Positions 22,501 to 35,001 are shown, numbered from the stretch's first letter. The stretch is DNA of 64,000 nt from Biscogniauxia marginata (GCA_022695795.1 MU404058.1:496001-560000), one strand, 5' to 3'. The notes: generated from the letters alone by a model not told the origin. Numbers and translations are program-made.

Positions 22501-25408
22501 ATCATTAGACTCTCCCCTGAAGACCTCAACAAGGTCATCAAGCCCAAAGTGCGCTGCTATTGCAAGTGGCTTCGCGAAGCCTTGTCCGGGTCTAGCGAAG
22601 GGATCCACGAGAGAAAGATAGGCATTGACCCAGCGTTGGCGGGTTGCCTCGTCTCGGAGTAGGCTCGTGGCCCTATCTTTCGCCCAGGCAAATGCCTCAC
22701 CCCCGACACTTTGTGCTCTCTTGTAATGGACGGCCCAATACTGATATATATATGAGAAATAGCACGGTGTTGCGTTTTGCTGAGGTTGCACGGGGGCAAG
22801 AAGAAGAGCTAAGCATATTTTGAGTACCTCCATATGCTGATCGCCGACTCTTTCGTAGTGCCACCACTTGCGAGGGGTTTCCGACGTGCTCATCTGGGAC
22901 TCAATCCAGTCCCGGATTCGAGAGTGACCGAAGTGTACTTCGTTGTGCCGAATCTTTAGCAAGCCTTGAAACCAATAGGTCATATTCTTTATGCTGTCTG
23001 GTGTCCCACCCTCTATCACAGTGCCTGAAATAAGGCACAGTTCTTCAACTTGTAACGGCCGAACTGAGACGTAAACCCAGGACAGAATGACTCTAGCCCA
23101 ATGGTGTCGTTGCGGTGGAATACCAGAAAGAATGGCATCAAACACGAGCTCCGCAGTCATTTGCCCCTTGAGTGCCATCAAACGCTCCTCGATCTCCTGC
23201 AGAGGTTCATGGTGATTCCATGCTAGCCATTCTAATATAATAAGGCGTAATTCGTCGTCACCCCCACAAGCAGCTAGAGTGCTGGCGATGGTTGCACCTA
23301 ACCCGCTGCTCAAATACCGTGAATGTTCCTGGAAAAGCACGGGGAGCTTACATGCCCTCTGGCATTCTGCCCTCGGGTCTTGACAGGTAATTCTCTGTAC
23401 TATCAGCTTTTGATACGATTCAATCGGAAGCTTAGAAAGCTCGGAGAAAATTTGACCATCAACCCCTGTTGTGGTCGTGATGACAGCCCGAAAGCGCCAT
23501 TCCGTCGTTGTAAAGATCGATTTTAGCATAGAGAGAAAATGCTCGCTAGAGCTGTCACAGCGGTCTAGTCCACCAATTATGTAAACCAGACAGTCGAAAG
23601 AACCTCTTAGAAAAAACCTTTCCCATTGCGTTATGAAGTCTTCGGTGTTCCAAGCATGAAGCGCCTCCCCGTATGCCAGTACCCTGCTGATGTTCCAAGA
23701 GAGCGATCTAATGGCATTATATGAGAGCTGGCACAGAAATGTACGGAGCATAGCAGCCATATTATTAAAGCGGATGTCGCATGGATCAAAGTGAAAGTAG
23801 AATATTTTGGTGTCGTCCCGTGAAGTAAGGTAAGAGTACACGCTCTGGGATAGGAGGACACTATTAGCATCACATTGGATATGCAGTACTCTTTGGGTAT
23901 GGGCGGCTAATAAATTATCGAGGACTGCAGGGAGACTAGGACTGAGGTCTAGTACATTGCTATCCGAATATGGATATATTGGAGATGCCTGTGACAGCAA
24001 ATCATGCAGTACTTTCTCTTGGTATTCGTTTAGACTTCCAGCTGTCTAACTTTTAGAGCTAATCCAAGAAATATAAACTTGAGCACACGTACCAAGCCAA
24101 TCTTCAGTCTTGAGACTTCTGAATTTGTTGACCATTTGCGGATCCAAACGAGTCATAGTTGAATGTGGTGTTTGGCTCTCGATTTTCTGCTCGAGTGGAG
24201 TGTGCATGAGGACAGTGGATTTGGCAAATACCTGAAATAGTTCAGTAGATACCCATGGACATCTCCTTTTCCAGAGAGGGAGGTCAAAAGGGGCTATTCT
24301 CAAAGGGGCATACCTGTTCAGACGGGCAAGAGCAGAAAACATTGATCAGGTGTGTCTGAATAAGCATTTTGGTGTGGATAAACAGGCCGTTGACATCATT
24401 AACAGTCTCAGTGAGACTATTGACCAAGGGTAAAATGGAACCGTGTAGCTTAGCAGAACTTTGAAGTTGGTAGACATGCTTTAATATCTGCTCTCGCATC
24501 TCATCGATGTCCACAGACCTATGAGGACAGCCGAAGAATATCTTTATTTGTTAGGTTTAAACGTGACCGAATCCTACCATCTCCACAAGTTGGTCGTTGA
24601 CTCACTAGAACGCGAACTCTCATGACAAGTTTAGAGAACTTCGGCATATCTTGAGTAGCGAGCACTAGGGCCTTTCAATAAAATCAGGATCTTTTCGACT
24701 ACAACCGAAGGATTAGTCTCACCGCTTTGACCAACGAACCACCGATACCATGGGAAACAAACATGATAGGTCGTCTATTTTCCTGCTGAACATTAGCCGT
24801 GCGTTGTTTGGGGGCATATGACAATGAGAAAACGTCTCCCCTACGCGGCGTGGGAGAAAATTCTTGTGAACCACATGATAGACTTCTCAAAGTTGTGATA
24901 GGCTTAATGGGGGTTCCCATCCATAGATCTTGGCATGGATATCATTGTAAAAATAAATGTTACAAACCACGTTCAGGCCCTGAAAGAGTTCCAGAAACCT
25001 CGCAGCTTCATCGAAGATTCCTCGTCGAGTAAAACAGGAGCTCGTCTCTTCACTAGTTTCATATCCATAGAGCATAATCCTCGCGCGAGGAAATGCCTGT
25101 GATATCCAACACATATCAGGATTGCCTTCTAAAGTCCATGTCTGTCTTCTGTCACCACCGAGCCCATGCACTGCCACGATACTCAAATATGAAACCGAGT
25201 TAGCTTATATCTGTCTCGTTCCTCTCCTCGTTATTACGGACTGTGTAAAGGCCACTCACTCTATCTCTGCCTCATCTGGGCTAGCCTCGATGACAAGACC
25301 GTAGCAATCACGATTATCTCGGGCAGCTTCGCGAATGGTAGCATTGACAGGCGAGCTTTTTGCCAGCTCCGCCTGGCCTTGTGGGTGATCTGTTTGTAAG
25401 CTGTTCAT
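19555..25408 (-). CDS. NLR-like protein: hydrolase-like / degenerate NACHT-like / ankyrin / ZZ finger
   Basis: Large STAND/NLR-type protein of the fungal non-self-recognition class. Exons (transcript order): 25260-25408, 24968-25181, 24723-24785, 24606-24671, 24314-24541, 24093-24231, 19909-24041 and 19555-19824. They sum in frame to 1753 aa. Residues 50-200 form an alpha/beta-hydrolase-like domain (IVAVHGLGGDRRQTW, LYGYET, RPIMFVSHGIGG, IFFGCPHRS). The usual nucleophile motif HSxGG reads H-G-I-G-G, so the serine is gone. The NACHT-like region (about 300-640) keeps a Walker B-like strand (CLVYIIGGLDRCD, 437-449). The P-loop position (RVLHIQCDANS, about 337-347) lacks G-x-x-x-x-GKS. About 20 ankyrin repeats follow (770-1630). 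The end is a ZZ zinc finger (FCDGC split by the last intron, then CQECGFDLCFKCY and HPSHDF) and an acidic tail. The third exon's upstream donor (gtttgt, 24967) is the least certain join. The start at 25408 gives a short leader before the hydrolase. Confidence 0.85.
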
Positions 25409-25974
25409 AGCGCCTTGCCTTCGTCGTCGTTTCGTTCCGGCGTGAGTTGTAGGAGAATTTTAAATGCTTCCTATTTTCCGAAGATGGGAGCACCATTAAT
25501 CTGAGTGGCAAGGCTCTTCGCCCCCAATTGAGGAACCTCATCATACGTTGCGAGTAATATTCATCCCGGTTGTCATAGATGTGGGTGGAGAAATGCCGAT
25601 TTCAAACATATTATTCCTGGTCGATCGATGTCACGTCGTGGGCTGCCTACATGATACTTAACAGAATCTCATACCTGATTGGTGGCTATTACTATTGTGT
25701 AGGACGAAATTTTGAGCTACGTATCACCGGGTATGCAAAGCTAGGGTCAGCGTATACGCCTATCTCCGGTTTTAATGGGACAACTCAGGTACTCTGGATG
25801 TATCAAATACGTACTTCTGAGGAGCGGCATTATAAAGGCTTGGGGAGCCCTTGTTCATACCTCCCGCGGTTTCGGAAACATCATTAAACTACACAGATCA
25901 TCAATCATCAATGATTATTCGTTTTCGGATATATCATATATTGCATAAGGAAAGGACACAGAACATATCCAGAA
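25409..25974. promoter_or_regulatory. shared divergent promoter region
   Basis: 566 bp between the NLR-like start (minus) and the unknown 296-aa gene (plus). Likely carries both promoters. No specific site was identified. Confidence 0.5.
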
Positions 25975-26865
25975 ATGACATCCTTAGATACCGAAGAAGC
26001 CCTCTCCTCGCTCGACATCCCCCTTGATCCCGCGGGGGAGGACGATGAATTTCACACTGAAAATGTTTCTCGGGAAGACTGGGAAAGACGCAATATCATC
26101 GAGCGAACCCAGAACTCTATCCATATATATTGCGACCTCATGGAAGTCACCCACGGGACACTTGGACAAGATGACACAGATCTTGCGACTTTAATGGTTT
26201 TCCGTTTTCGCTTCGATCCCCAGAAGAATTCTAGGCGTGTTTACCGCGCACGACTCAAAATAGAATTCTTCTCGGAAGTTAAGCGTTCAGGAACAAGCAG
26301 CGGCCCAGAGGTGGAAGCCATAGCGCCCGAGGAACGATGGAGCCTCATGCCAACGATAGATCCGGAGCAGCTAGTTCGCAGTGGCGAGATGAACCTCGGG
26401 GCTTCTGGTATCTCAGCTCTCAACGCAGGTGCTAGTGTCAAGATGGAGAAGACGAGAACTAGAGATATAAGAGCGTCTACCACAGTGACTGGCTCGAGGA
26501 ATCTAGGTACAGGACGGAATTCGGGTGCGTACACATGCGCCGTATGGACGTTGCTCGAGAATGAAAACCGTCATTCCGGCGTGCCCGATTCTTTACATGT
26601 TGCTTTACTCCTGAAGAGAGAAGATGACGAGCCATTCAACGCCAATGTTACGATCGAGGCCGATGCTGATGTTGCCACGAGCTTTGGGCGCTTCTTCAGG
26701 AAAGTGCCTCTGGATGATCCCATCCTGTTCAACCCTCAAGCGCAACCGAAGCACCCGAAAAAGGGCCGATTCTATGGTGCAAGAAATCTCAATTGCGTCG
26801 ATTTGTATTCTTTATGTGATGCGAAAATGGCAGCAAAGGCGTTCTGGGCCTCCGAGCAAGAGTGA
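25975..26865 (+). CDS. unrecognised 296-aa protein, divergent partner of the NLR-like gene
   Basis: Single uninterrupted exon, soluble, with no signal peptide or membrane helix. The N-terminal 35 residues are acidic. The rest alternates short hydrophobic strands with charged loops (LATLMVFRFRFDP, VYRARLKIEFF, CAVWTLLENENRHSGVP, LHVALLLKRED, FNANVTIEADADVATSFGR, DDPILFNP), which suggests a beta-rich fold. The pattern of a strand ending in WTL-EN, a G-P turn, then an LLKR strand is well formed and argues for a structured domain. I cannot name the family. Being head-to-head with an NLR-like gene makes a linked role, such as partner, sensor or effector, possible but unproven. Residues 150-180, rich in T, S and R, could be a flexible linker. 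Confidence 0.7.
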   Translation: MTSLDTEEALSSLDIPLDPAGEDDEFHTENVSREDWERRNIIERTQNSIHIYCDLMEVTHGTLGQDDTDLATLMVFRFRFDPQKNSRRVYRARLKIEFFSEVKRSGTSSGPEVEAIAPEERWSLMPTIDPEQLVRSGEMNLGASGISALNAGASVKMEKTRTRDIRASTTVTGSRNLGTGRNSGAYTCAVWTLLENENRHSGVPDSLHVALLLKREDDEPFNANVTIEADADVATSFGRFFRKVPLDDPILFNPQAQPKHPKKGRFYGARNLNCVDLYSLCDAKMAAKAFWASEQE

Positions 26866-27536
26866 TTACACCTGAGGGGATATATGTTGCAATGATGGTC
26901 CAGTCGACCTATAAGGGGGGTGGACATCCAAAAGAAACCCAACATGTTCAGCAAATCAAAAAAGACATCTTTAAATAGAAGTCCAATATTCAACACGTCT
27001 TGATTAGAGTAGTCTCGATCTGGGATAAAAAATTTTTTTGGCTTTGGCGGATGTCCTGCCGTTCAGAATGTCTATACATCAGAACTGGAAAATCGCAGAA
27101 CATGCATCACATTACGAATAGCTTAGAGAGCTTCGAAGAGGGGAAATGTCAAAATGAAGAACAAATATATGCTATTTGGGGGTGGTCAGAATCTTGGGCA
27201 TAAAAGATTTAGGTATCATTTGGCGATCTAGTATTAGGTACAACGGCAATACATCAGCTGTCTAGTCGCTTGCAAGCTTCGGGCCTTCTAATTCACACAT
27301 CATGTACATATGCGTACACATATTTATGCAGTGTAAGCAGCTCACACATTTGATACAGTTGTGAAGTGAAGTGAATTGGAATCGCCTTTTCTCCTGATGA
27401 ATGTCGCTACGTAAAGTGCAATTCGCAAGCTAGACCGCGATACCTCAGTGCCACGACAGCGGGAAGCCCTCCCCTGCTCTTCTATACTTGCTTTTTTATA
27501 TATGGATTTATAGCCAATTGTCATATCTCTCATAAA
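26866..27536. other. intergenic, no gene seen
   Basis: Between two co-directional genes; includes the promoter of the ankyrin-S8 gene. No coding signal. Confidence 0.45.
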
Positions 27537-30500
27537 ATGAAAAGCGATCACAATCACGATGGGGATGGAAGTGGAGATGTTACCGAAGAGGACGACGTGA
27601 TTGACATTGACGAAGACGTGCCCACAGATACCGAAACTGCCGAGGAGTTGCAGGACCACGTCAAAAGCGGCTTTGAGAAGGACCTTGAGGATTCAATGAG
27701 AGTCGGCCAAGACCCTATGCCCGCCGATAAGGACGAGATGAAAAAGCTTCAACTAAAGTTCGTGAGGGATCGCATTATCAATTGGAAGAAGACAACACGC
27801 ACCGAGGGTAGAAACTTTCTGCATTTTTTGGCTCATCTCGACTACAACCACAGACCTCGTCCAAAATGGCTGATGGCGCGAGCCATTGCAAGCTTGCCAC
27901 ATCTTAGTAAGCTAACTTCGGAGTTCTTTATTACCCCTTATAGCCTGTCTCATGAGTAAGACATGCCTATTCAGGCTTGTATGAGCTTTTGCTGCCGAGA
28001 CACATGTTTCACGGGTTAAAAATGGTCAAAATACAGCGATTACTGACTCTTTTTTCTGCAGTGGGCAACATGGATAATTCGAAACGGACGCCGCTGACTA
28101 TTGCTATCTCCGGAGGCAACAAAACATTTGTGGTTACGACCTGCAACCACGTAGCGCACACGATACAGCTAAAGATCGGGAAGGCTTTGGAGTCTGAGTG
28201 CGAAGAACGCGACATTGAGGGTAACCCCGGGGGAGTCACATGCCTGCATGCTGCCATTATGTTCCCGTTGGAGCCAGAGCTGACCAAGAAAATCATTGAT
28301 TTTGTATCCCAGGCCATGTTCGTCGTGACAGACTCTAAAGGTCGTACACCGCTACACCTAGCAGTCGAGTATGAGAGATGCACTCGTCACCAGGTCGGCA
28401 TTGTAGAAGCTCTTCTTGCTAAGGGACCTGCCATGTTAGACGTCAGGATGCCCGACCAATACGGCGGTTGCTCTGTTTACCAGCACCACGAGAAGACTCG
28501 TAGGGAGAGGGAGAAGAGAGAGAATAGGGGTGGTACGAAACCTCCACCACCGGGAAAGGATCTGTCGCCGGAGGTAAAGAAAGAAAACAAGCTAGATATA
28601 GAGGGGAAAAGGAATGAAGGAACAGAAGCGAAGAAGACTGGTAAACTTACAAGGGAGAAGTCAGAGCTCATCCCTGGCGACCAAGGCGGCTATCCAATGA
28701 AGAGACATGACTCTCTCGATATCGCACGCACCCCGATGGAACGCAGGACACCTACCAATCTAGAAACTCTCTATACACGACTAGGGGATGTAAATGGCTT
28801 GTCGGGATCTCCTACTCTTGACCAAAAAGCAAACAAATTCGGGCAGGCAAATATCGAGCCAGATGAGGAACGGAGGGTGGCCTCCAATATAATCAGAGAA
28901 CAGCTGAAGCTTGTCTATCTCCGAACTAAGAAGCCACATGAAGTCCTAGAATTTCTGCACATACAAGATCAAAGAGGTAAACACACACAGAAGCCACCTC
29001 ATACAAGTCGAAGCATGCTCATGTTCTGACGAATTTCCCTTTAGATAAGGAGCTATGGTTTGACTTTGGTCCTAAACCTAGGGCGAAGACTACCATGGCA
29101 GAGTTTCAGAGGCACTTCGATCACCTAGAATTCTACAAGGTACTCCAATATGTAGCCTTTCCTCGTCTCGAATTTGATCGCGGTGACAACGAACCAGATG
29201 AACGATACCAGGGCCGAGAAGATATGCTCTACTTTTTCGACTGGCTTAGAGAGAAGAAAGGTGTTGAACGGATTATCAGAGTCGAGGTCGATGATATGGA
29301 CATGCCTTGCCATAGCGATGAAGCTATCGAGAAGGCACTCAAGCCCTTTTCGGTCGAGATCTTAGACTGGCGCAGGCTAGATTTGTGCCCATTGACGATT
29401 TCCCGGATTGGGGGCAGCCTACGTGAGATCCATCTTCAGTGGAGTGGAAGTAACAGCGTTCTACGTTCCTGGAGCGAACAAGAAGGACTTGCATTAACGC
29501 CTACTCTAGAGAAGATAGAAATTAAACAAATTCAGGTAAAAAGTTTATGTTTCGCTCCGTCGTTCTCTTGCTAACACGTGCTCAATACCAGGGCCTAAAT
29601 TCGGAAAAATGGACCAAATCGAACCTAGACGCTTTCGAAAAACGATTAAAAGACTCTTGGAAGAAGGACGTGAAGCCTGCTTTCATCCGCCCCGTGTCTG
29701 GGGGTGGGCGTCTCCGGCGCCAAGCCCAACTAACCGACGAGCATCCGAGGACTCAACGACAAGAACGCAATGTGGATCCGCACAAATGGATGCGCTGCAT
29801 GGAAGAGTTCGCCTCTTACTTCCGGCAGATCAAGGGCATAAGTGACCGGCGGAGCGACCCCTTCCTAGACCCCGTGAAGGTGGCTCTTATAGATGACGGG
29901 GCTGATATTATGCACTCGGAGCTAAGGGGCAAGAAGTCTCTTGGAAAGAGTTTCGACTACTACAATGGCGGTTGGCGAGTGTCACCGTTTTGGGATTCCG
30001 CAAGTGGACATGGGACGCTGATGGCCAGGCTTATACATCGTATATGCCCTAGTGCAGTTATCTACATAGTCAAGCTCAAGACGATTCAAACTGCCAACTC
30101 CAGAAAGATTCAGATCGATCCCAAGAGCGCTATTCAGGTATAAAAATTCGCATGCTCACCCAGTTGCATCGTACCTATCTAACCAAATCCTCTCATAGGC
30201 AATCGAGTACGCAGTCGAACAAAATGCGCAGATAATATCAATGTCCTGGACGACCAAGCCGCCAGACAACCCAAGGGACCGGGAAGCTTTCGACAATGCC
30301 ATCCGCAAGGCCAACAGTAAGGGTGTGCTTATGTTCTGCTCTGCCAGTGACCAGGGCCGATTCCCTGACTCCAATTACCCGCACGCGTCCAACCCAAACT
30401 ACACCTTCCGTATCGGCGCCGCCAAGGCCACGGGCACCACGTCCGATACTGTCGGCGATGGGCATGAACTTAATTTCATCTTTCCCGGCCACGAAGTCGT

Positions 30501-30900
30501 GCTTGGTCCATTATACGGCGACGTCGCTGACAAGAGCTTCACCGACTTCCCGTCGCATACGGGGTCGTCCGTCGCTACAGCCCTAGCAGCTGGGTTGGCG
30601 GCGCTGGTGCTCGAGTGTGTGCGATTGGGGATCTTTTACACGATGGAGGCGAGGCAACAGGATCCCAGCGTAGCTATCAGGAGGGAGGATCTGATCAAGA
30701 TGAGGAACAAATCAGCGATGGAGTATGCATTCTCCTCCATCGGGGTCAACCGGCAGACTGACAATAAGTATATCGAGGTGTGGAATACGTTTAGTGATGT
30801 GGCTCGGGATTTGAAGAACAACGAAGGTGCTTCATCTGTTCAGATGGGGTTCATTGCTGGGCTGGCGCGGTTATTTTTAAGGAAAGGAGTGAAATCATAG
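27537..30900 (+). CDS. ankyrin-subtilisin (peptidase S8) protein
   Basis: Cytoplasmic-type protein joining a short ankyrin region to a C-terminal subtilisin-like serine protease domain, a domain also found on fungal NLRs. Exons 27537-27906, 28062-28976, 29045-29535, 29592-30137 and 30199-30900 join in frame to 1007 aa. An acidic N-terminus (about 1-60) is followed by a helical ankyrin-like part (RNFLHFLAHLD; SKRTPLTIAI; GRTPLHLAVEYE; about 85-235), then a charged low-complexity linker rich in K and E (about 245-330). The S8 domain has D693 in VALIDDGAD, H732 in SGHGTLMA and S898 in HTGSSVATALAAGLAAL. The usual oxyanion Asn segment reads CSASDQG. There is no signal peptide or propeptide, unlike secreted subtilisins. 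The first intron (155 nt) could hide a further small exon. It lies 2.1 kb from the NLR-like gene. Confidence 0.87.
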
Positions 30901-32379
30901 GAACATCCAATAATTAGTGTTTCCCACAGCGTCGTGAGTCTTGATACACGAAATCGCAGCTTAACGCCAAGAAGCTTCTTATAACTATATAATCTTGTTA
31001 TTAGTGGAAACGCCTTTTAAAATAGATTATATCCGATAACTAATTTGAAAATCCAATATTCGCCATTATCGCTCCTCTTGCCATCGTCTGAGTCGCCTCC
31101 GCTAAAGAGACGTGCCACAGATCGTCGCTAGCAACATCCAAGCTAACAACTGGAATATCTGAATACCTGATCCCTCGCTATACCACGCAACCATATTCAG
31201 AAACCCCACTGTTCAGGGATGCATAATTGGGCCTCCATGGAGGACCAGGAATGCCAAAGAAGGAAAGAGAGAGCGTTTCTCAACAATACTATGCAGAAAG
31301 CTGCCCACTGATTATATATTTATATATTTTCTTCTGATTTAAAGAGTACTTCTGCCAAGATGCCAAGGGGCACTAGCTCCTTAACCACACCATTATTTAT
31401 TTACAATATTAGGCAGTATCTGGTATCGAAGTGCTTATTGTGGTAGCATATCTGTTCTTGGACTCTTTTAACGTAGTTATAACGTATACGACAAATATGC
31501 TAAATTATAAGTTTATATATGGAATTAATATTCGCTTGTAGAAGCCTTCGTCGAGTACGAAGTCTTACGTACTGTGTCATAAACTTAGCAGCTTCATGGC
31601 AATAACATCTTGGTAAGCCATTGTAGTTGACAAGGTTGGCTACTACGTATTCCACTAGAAATCAAGGAGATGTTCCCTGCACTCTAAGGACAATATAACC
31701 CTACCTGTTGTCCAGTTAATACACACATACCGACTAACTACTTACAAATCTATTATACTAGTAGGGTTATACTCACTAATTAAATAATTGCCTATTAAAT
31801 GCTATTTTGGAAGATATACAAAATTTCCTCGTTGTCCGCGTTTTGCTAGTTAGTTTTCGGTTTCTGTCATATCACACGGCCATATGGCCATAGGTAGGGG
31901 TATTTAGATGATCTAATTGTTGCGCGAGCCATTATATCCTGTATAGAGAACCCCTGGGACATTATACGTAAGTTCTTCTTTGTTACTTTGCCTGTATCAC
32001 CTGTGTATCCCGTTTCCTGACAGAATTCTCGGATATCTCGCCCTCTATGCTTAGCATGAAGATGGCATTACAGTATTACACTGTGTCAAGGTTTGAGAGA
32101 TTTATAAAACGAATGGATCCTATTCTACAGGCATCATGTAGTTGCCCTACATGTAAGAATAGTAGAGAGCTATAGTAACGAGCGAATAATGAAACAAAGA
32201 CCATATCTAAGAAAAAATTGTAGATGTGTAACGGCGCTCGGCCGTGTGAGTAACTGGTGTAAAGGGGTAGATGTGCAGTGCTGACCCCTGAATTTTTGAT
32301 ATATCGTAGATCGTATGGTTCACCAAACCACGAATATCCAAATAGACTGTCTGCCCCTTCACGCGCACCCTGTCTTCTC
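30901..32379. other. AT-rich intergenic DNA
   Basis: No open frame with support. Contains a 12-bp palindrome GGCCATATGGCC at 31878-31889 and AT-runs near 31310-31330. Confidence 0.45.
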
Positions 32380-32817
32380 TCAACCATGTCTATTGATAAC
32401 GAATTCCTCCAAGAAAAAGTCATGTTCATCCTCTGTGATCGGTGGGAGCGGTATCAATCCCTCCACGGCATTTTGGAGCCTCTGAAACTGACTCTCATCT
32501 ATTGTATGTCCAGACGACCCGGCACTGATGGTTGTCATACCCAAGGGTCGTAGAATTGTGTTGCGGCTTGCAGAGATGGCAGACTCTAGATCTGACTGGG
32601 AAGGCTGACTTCCATCGCGTGATCTCGTGCGCAGAAAGAACCTGGCGATTTTTTGGCCACTCTGGTCGTAGACTGTGTAACCTAGTGTGGCCCAGATACC
32701 GATGCCCGTTACCCAAGCGGCGATTTCAGCGGCTAGGCCTCGTTCAACAATTGGCTCGAGGGTAGGCTGGCAGAGAACCGCGAGCGGTAGTGCCAATGGG
32801 AGCCAGAATAGACGCAT
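32380..32817 (-). CDS. small secreted or membrane protein, unknown
   Basis: Single exon, 145 aa. The N-terminus MRLFWLPLALPLAVLCQP is a good signal peptide (cleavage near residue 17). A second hydrophobic segment (IAAWVTGIGIWATLGYTVY, about 31-49) could be a membrane helix, so the protein may be anchored rather than free. The rest is polar with an acidic end (ITEDEHDFFLEEFV). It has no cysteine pattern of typical small effectors (one Cys, inside the signal peptide). I cannot assign a family. It stands alone between the ankyrin-S8 gene and a thioesterase. Confidence 0.55.
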   Translation of the reverse strand: MRLFWLPLALPLAVLCQPTLEPIVERGLAAEIAAWVTGIGIWATLGYTVYDQSGQKIARFFLRTRSRDGSQPSQSDLESAISASRNTILRPLGMTTISAGSSGHTIDESQFQRLQNAVEGLIPLPPITEDEHDFFLEEFVINRHG

Positions 32818-34437
32818 GGTAGAATAAGAGAAAGTATATAATAGGGGTTATTTGTTTAATAAACTTTGTTAACAAGAATCAAAGCTGTAACTGAGTCGGA
32901 AGCACGATATATATACTAGGGTATTAATCTCAAGATCTGATAAGTCTAATGGTTTTATACTATAACCTTAGACTTCTTTTTGTGTAACTGTTGACCCGCA
33001 CTGCATTTGGCTGACTGTCTAGTAAGCCAACCCTCCCCACGATACTAAAGAACCATTCTATTTTTGTTAAAATCTGCTATACTACTAACTTCGACCAAGT
33101 CCTCTTCATGAAGCCAAGCTTTGTATTCTTCGGTCTAAACCTCATTGTCCTCACATACAGCTGATCAGTTTCGTAGATCAATTGGTTTTGGCTCATTGAT
33201 ATGGAGCTAGCTATACAGTCACCGTAGCCACTGTTAAGAGAGGATGATAAGAAGGCATCTGCTGTTGACAAAATATTTTTGGGTTGACATATCGATCAGT
33301 AGTGCCGTTGTTACAGACCTCCCCGGTTCCAATGTTGTACAGAGCGGGAATTACTTTTGTTAATGACCCAGCAACTACAGTTTAGGTAGGTATACCCTAC
33401 CCAGATCACCACCATGCCCCTCGCTATGTAACGCCCCAGAACACCCCACATTGCCAAAGACCCGGATCGTCAAAACTAAGTGATCACCTAAAGACCAGGG
33501 GAAACCCCACTAACCTAGCTGATCATATGCTTGGCATTAATGCTCGCGCTGTTACCAACTTCAATGTCAAGATAGGCTAGAATGTTATCGGACGGTGGCA
33601 AGGAAAGACAAGACGGCGTGTGGCCAGTTGATGTTAGCGGCTAATGAGGATGATACAGATGATACTATTTTGCCATATCTTCGCCCGTGCCGCAATCCCT
33701 TGATATCTCTATTCTTGATGTGTTGACCGAGCGTTTCATGGGAGGTCACAGGATCTTGTAAACGATGTCTGTTAGCACTGAAGTTGAACGATCCCTTCAA
33801 AGACGTGGCGTTGGAACATTTATCTGCATCAAGTTGGGTTTGCCTCCGCAACGTATCATTCCATTTAGTTTGATGCTAATGTCATTTATTGTCTGTTCAA
33901 GCTTAGATTAGTCTTCCCTTCGTATCATTCAATTCTAACTACAGGAATGTCATACATATCTCTTGAACGGGAGTTCCTGTCCACTGCATCACTGAGCCAA
34001 AATGTTCAAATCAGACCAATGTCCATCACGATTGGATTCAGGTCGGAAGTTTCATGTGGGGGTGTTCCAAGATCTGATATTAGACGTCCACGTTCGACAT
34101 TGGTGAACCAGTCCCTGGAAGCCCTTTCCGTGCAAGGTCCGTAGTATGCGGGCTATGAGACGGCAAAATTGCTCAGCATCTCAAAACGCATTGTTCCTGA
34201 CGAAAGGGAAGTCTCGATACATGTGGCCATAGTTTATTCAATAGCTAAGCCTCCCCACATAGTTCTATGGTAGCCACAAGTGCGCGGATCAACTTCTGGT
34301 GTTTCGCCCGAACGTTGATGAATCATATATATTTGGTGGGGTTTGCTGACGCCGGTCGCTCGTGTGGGATGGGGTAAATATGTTTCAGCTCATAGCCGTG
34401 CCTCTTGTGTATTAAGAGGTCTTTCAGGGTCAAAACC
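32818..34437. other. intergenic, no gene seen
   Basis: Short broken frames on both strands; nothing that supports a gene. Confidence 0.45.
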
Positions 34438-35001
34438 TCAGAGTCTACTCCTCCTTCCAACATACAGTGCATCAGCACGAGCTAATACCTCCCCGTCCTT
34501 GTTCTCAATTGTCGCCTCGGTGTAGTACTTGCGGCCTTCGGCTCTGACGATTCTTGCCTGCGCGAGGATGGTCGTCGAGGTGGGAACCGGCCTGAAGAAG
34601 GTCGTGTTCAGGTATGCGGTCATATAATCGGTATTAGGTATAGCATTACGGCCTTTATTGATAGGAATCAAGAGGCCAATGACCTCGTCCAGAATCGTGG
34701 TGACTAGCCCACCGTGGCATATGCCGGCATGTCCGTTAAGGCCGGATCCTAATGTGAGGAAGGTCTTGACGTGATCAATCCGTTCAAGAGGTGATGGAGG
34801 ATCTTCAAAAACTTCCAGCATTGCCGAGATTGTGGATTGCGTCTTCAAAGTCTCCGCGAAGAAGGCATCTTCGCCATTTGATTTCCGGTGCCGACTGGAC
34901 GGCGGCCTGGTGACGACTCGGAGGCCGTGAAGATGACGGGCACACCAAGAAATAGATGCAAAATGTGCGTGGTCAAACCCAACACCCCTAGTCTCAGACA
35001 T
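34438..35001 (-). CDS. hotdog-fold acyl-CoA thioesterase (PaaI/4HBT type)
   Basis: Single exon, 187 aa. The C-terminal 120 residues form a 4HBT hotdog domain: HVKTFLTLGSGLNGHAGICH followed by GGLVTTILDEVIG (the HGG motif and the following helix), TAYLNTTFFRPVP, then paired strands ILAQARIVRAEGRKYYTEAT and DGEVLARADALYV. Relatives hydrolyse acyl-CoA thioesters. The N-terminal 60 residues are less conserved in look and precede FFAETLKTQSTISAML. There is no targeting signal that I can defend. The substrate is unknown. Confidence 0.85.
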   Translation of the reverse strand: MSETRGVGFDHAHFASISWCARHLHGLRVVTRPPSSRHRKSNGEDAFFAETLKTQSTISAMLEVFEDPPSPLERIDHVKTFLTLGSGLNGHAGICHGGLVTTILDEVIGLLIPINKGRNAIPNTDYMTAYLNTTFFRPVPTSTTILAQARIVRAEGRKYYTEATIENKDGEVLARADALYVGRRSRL

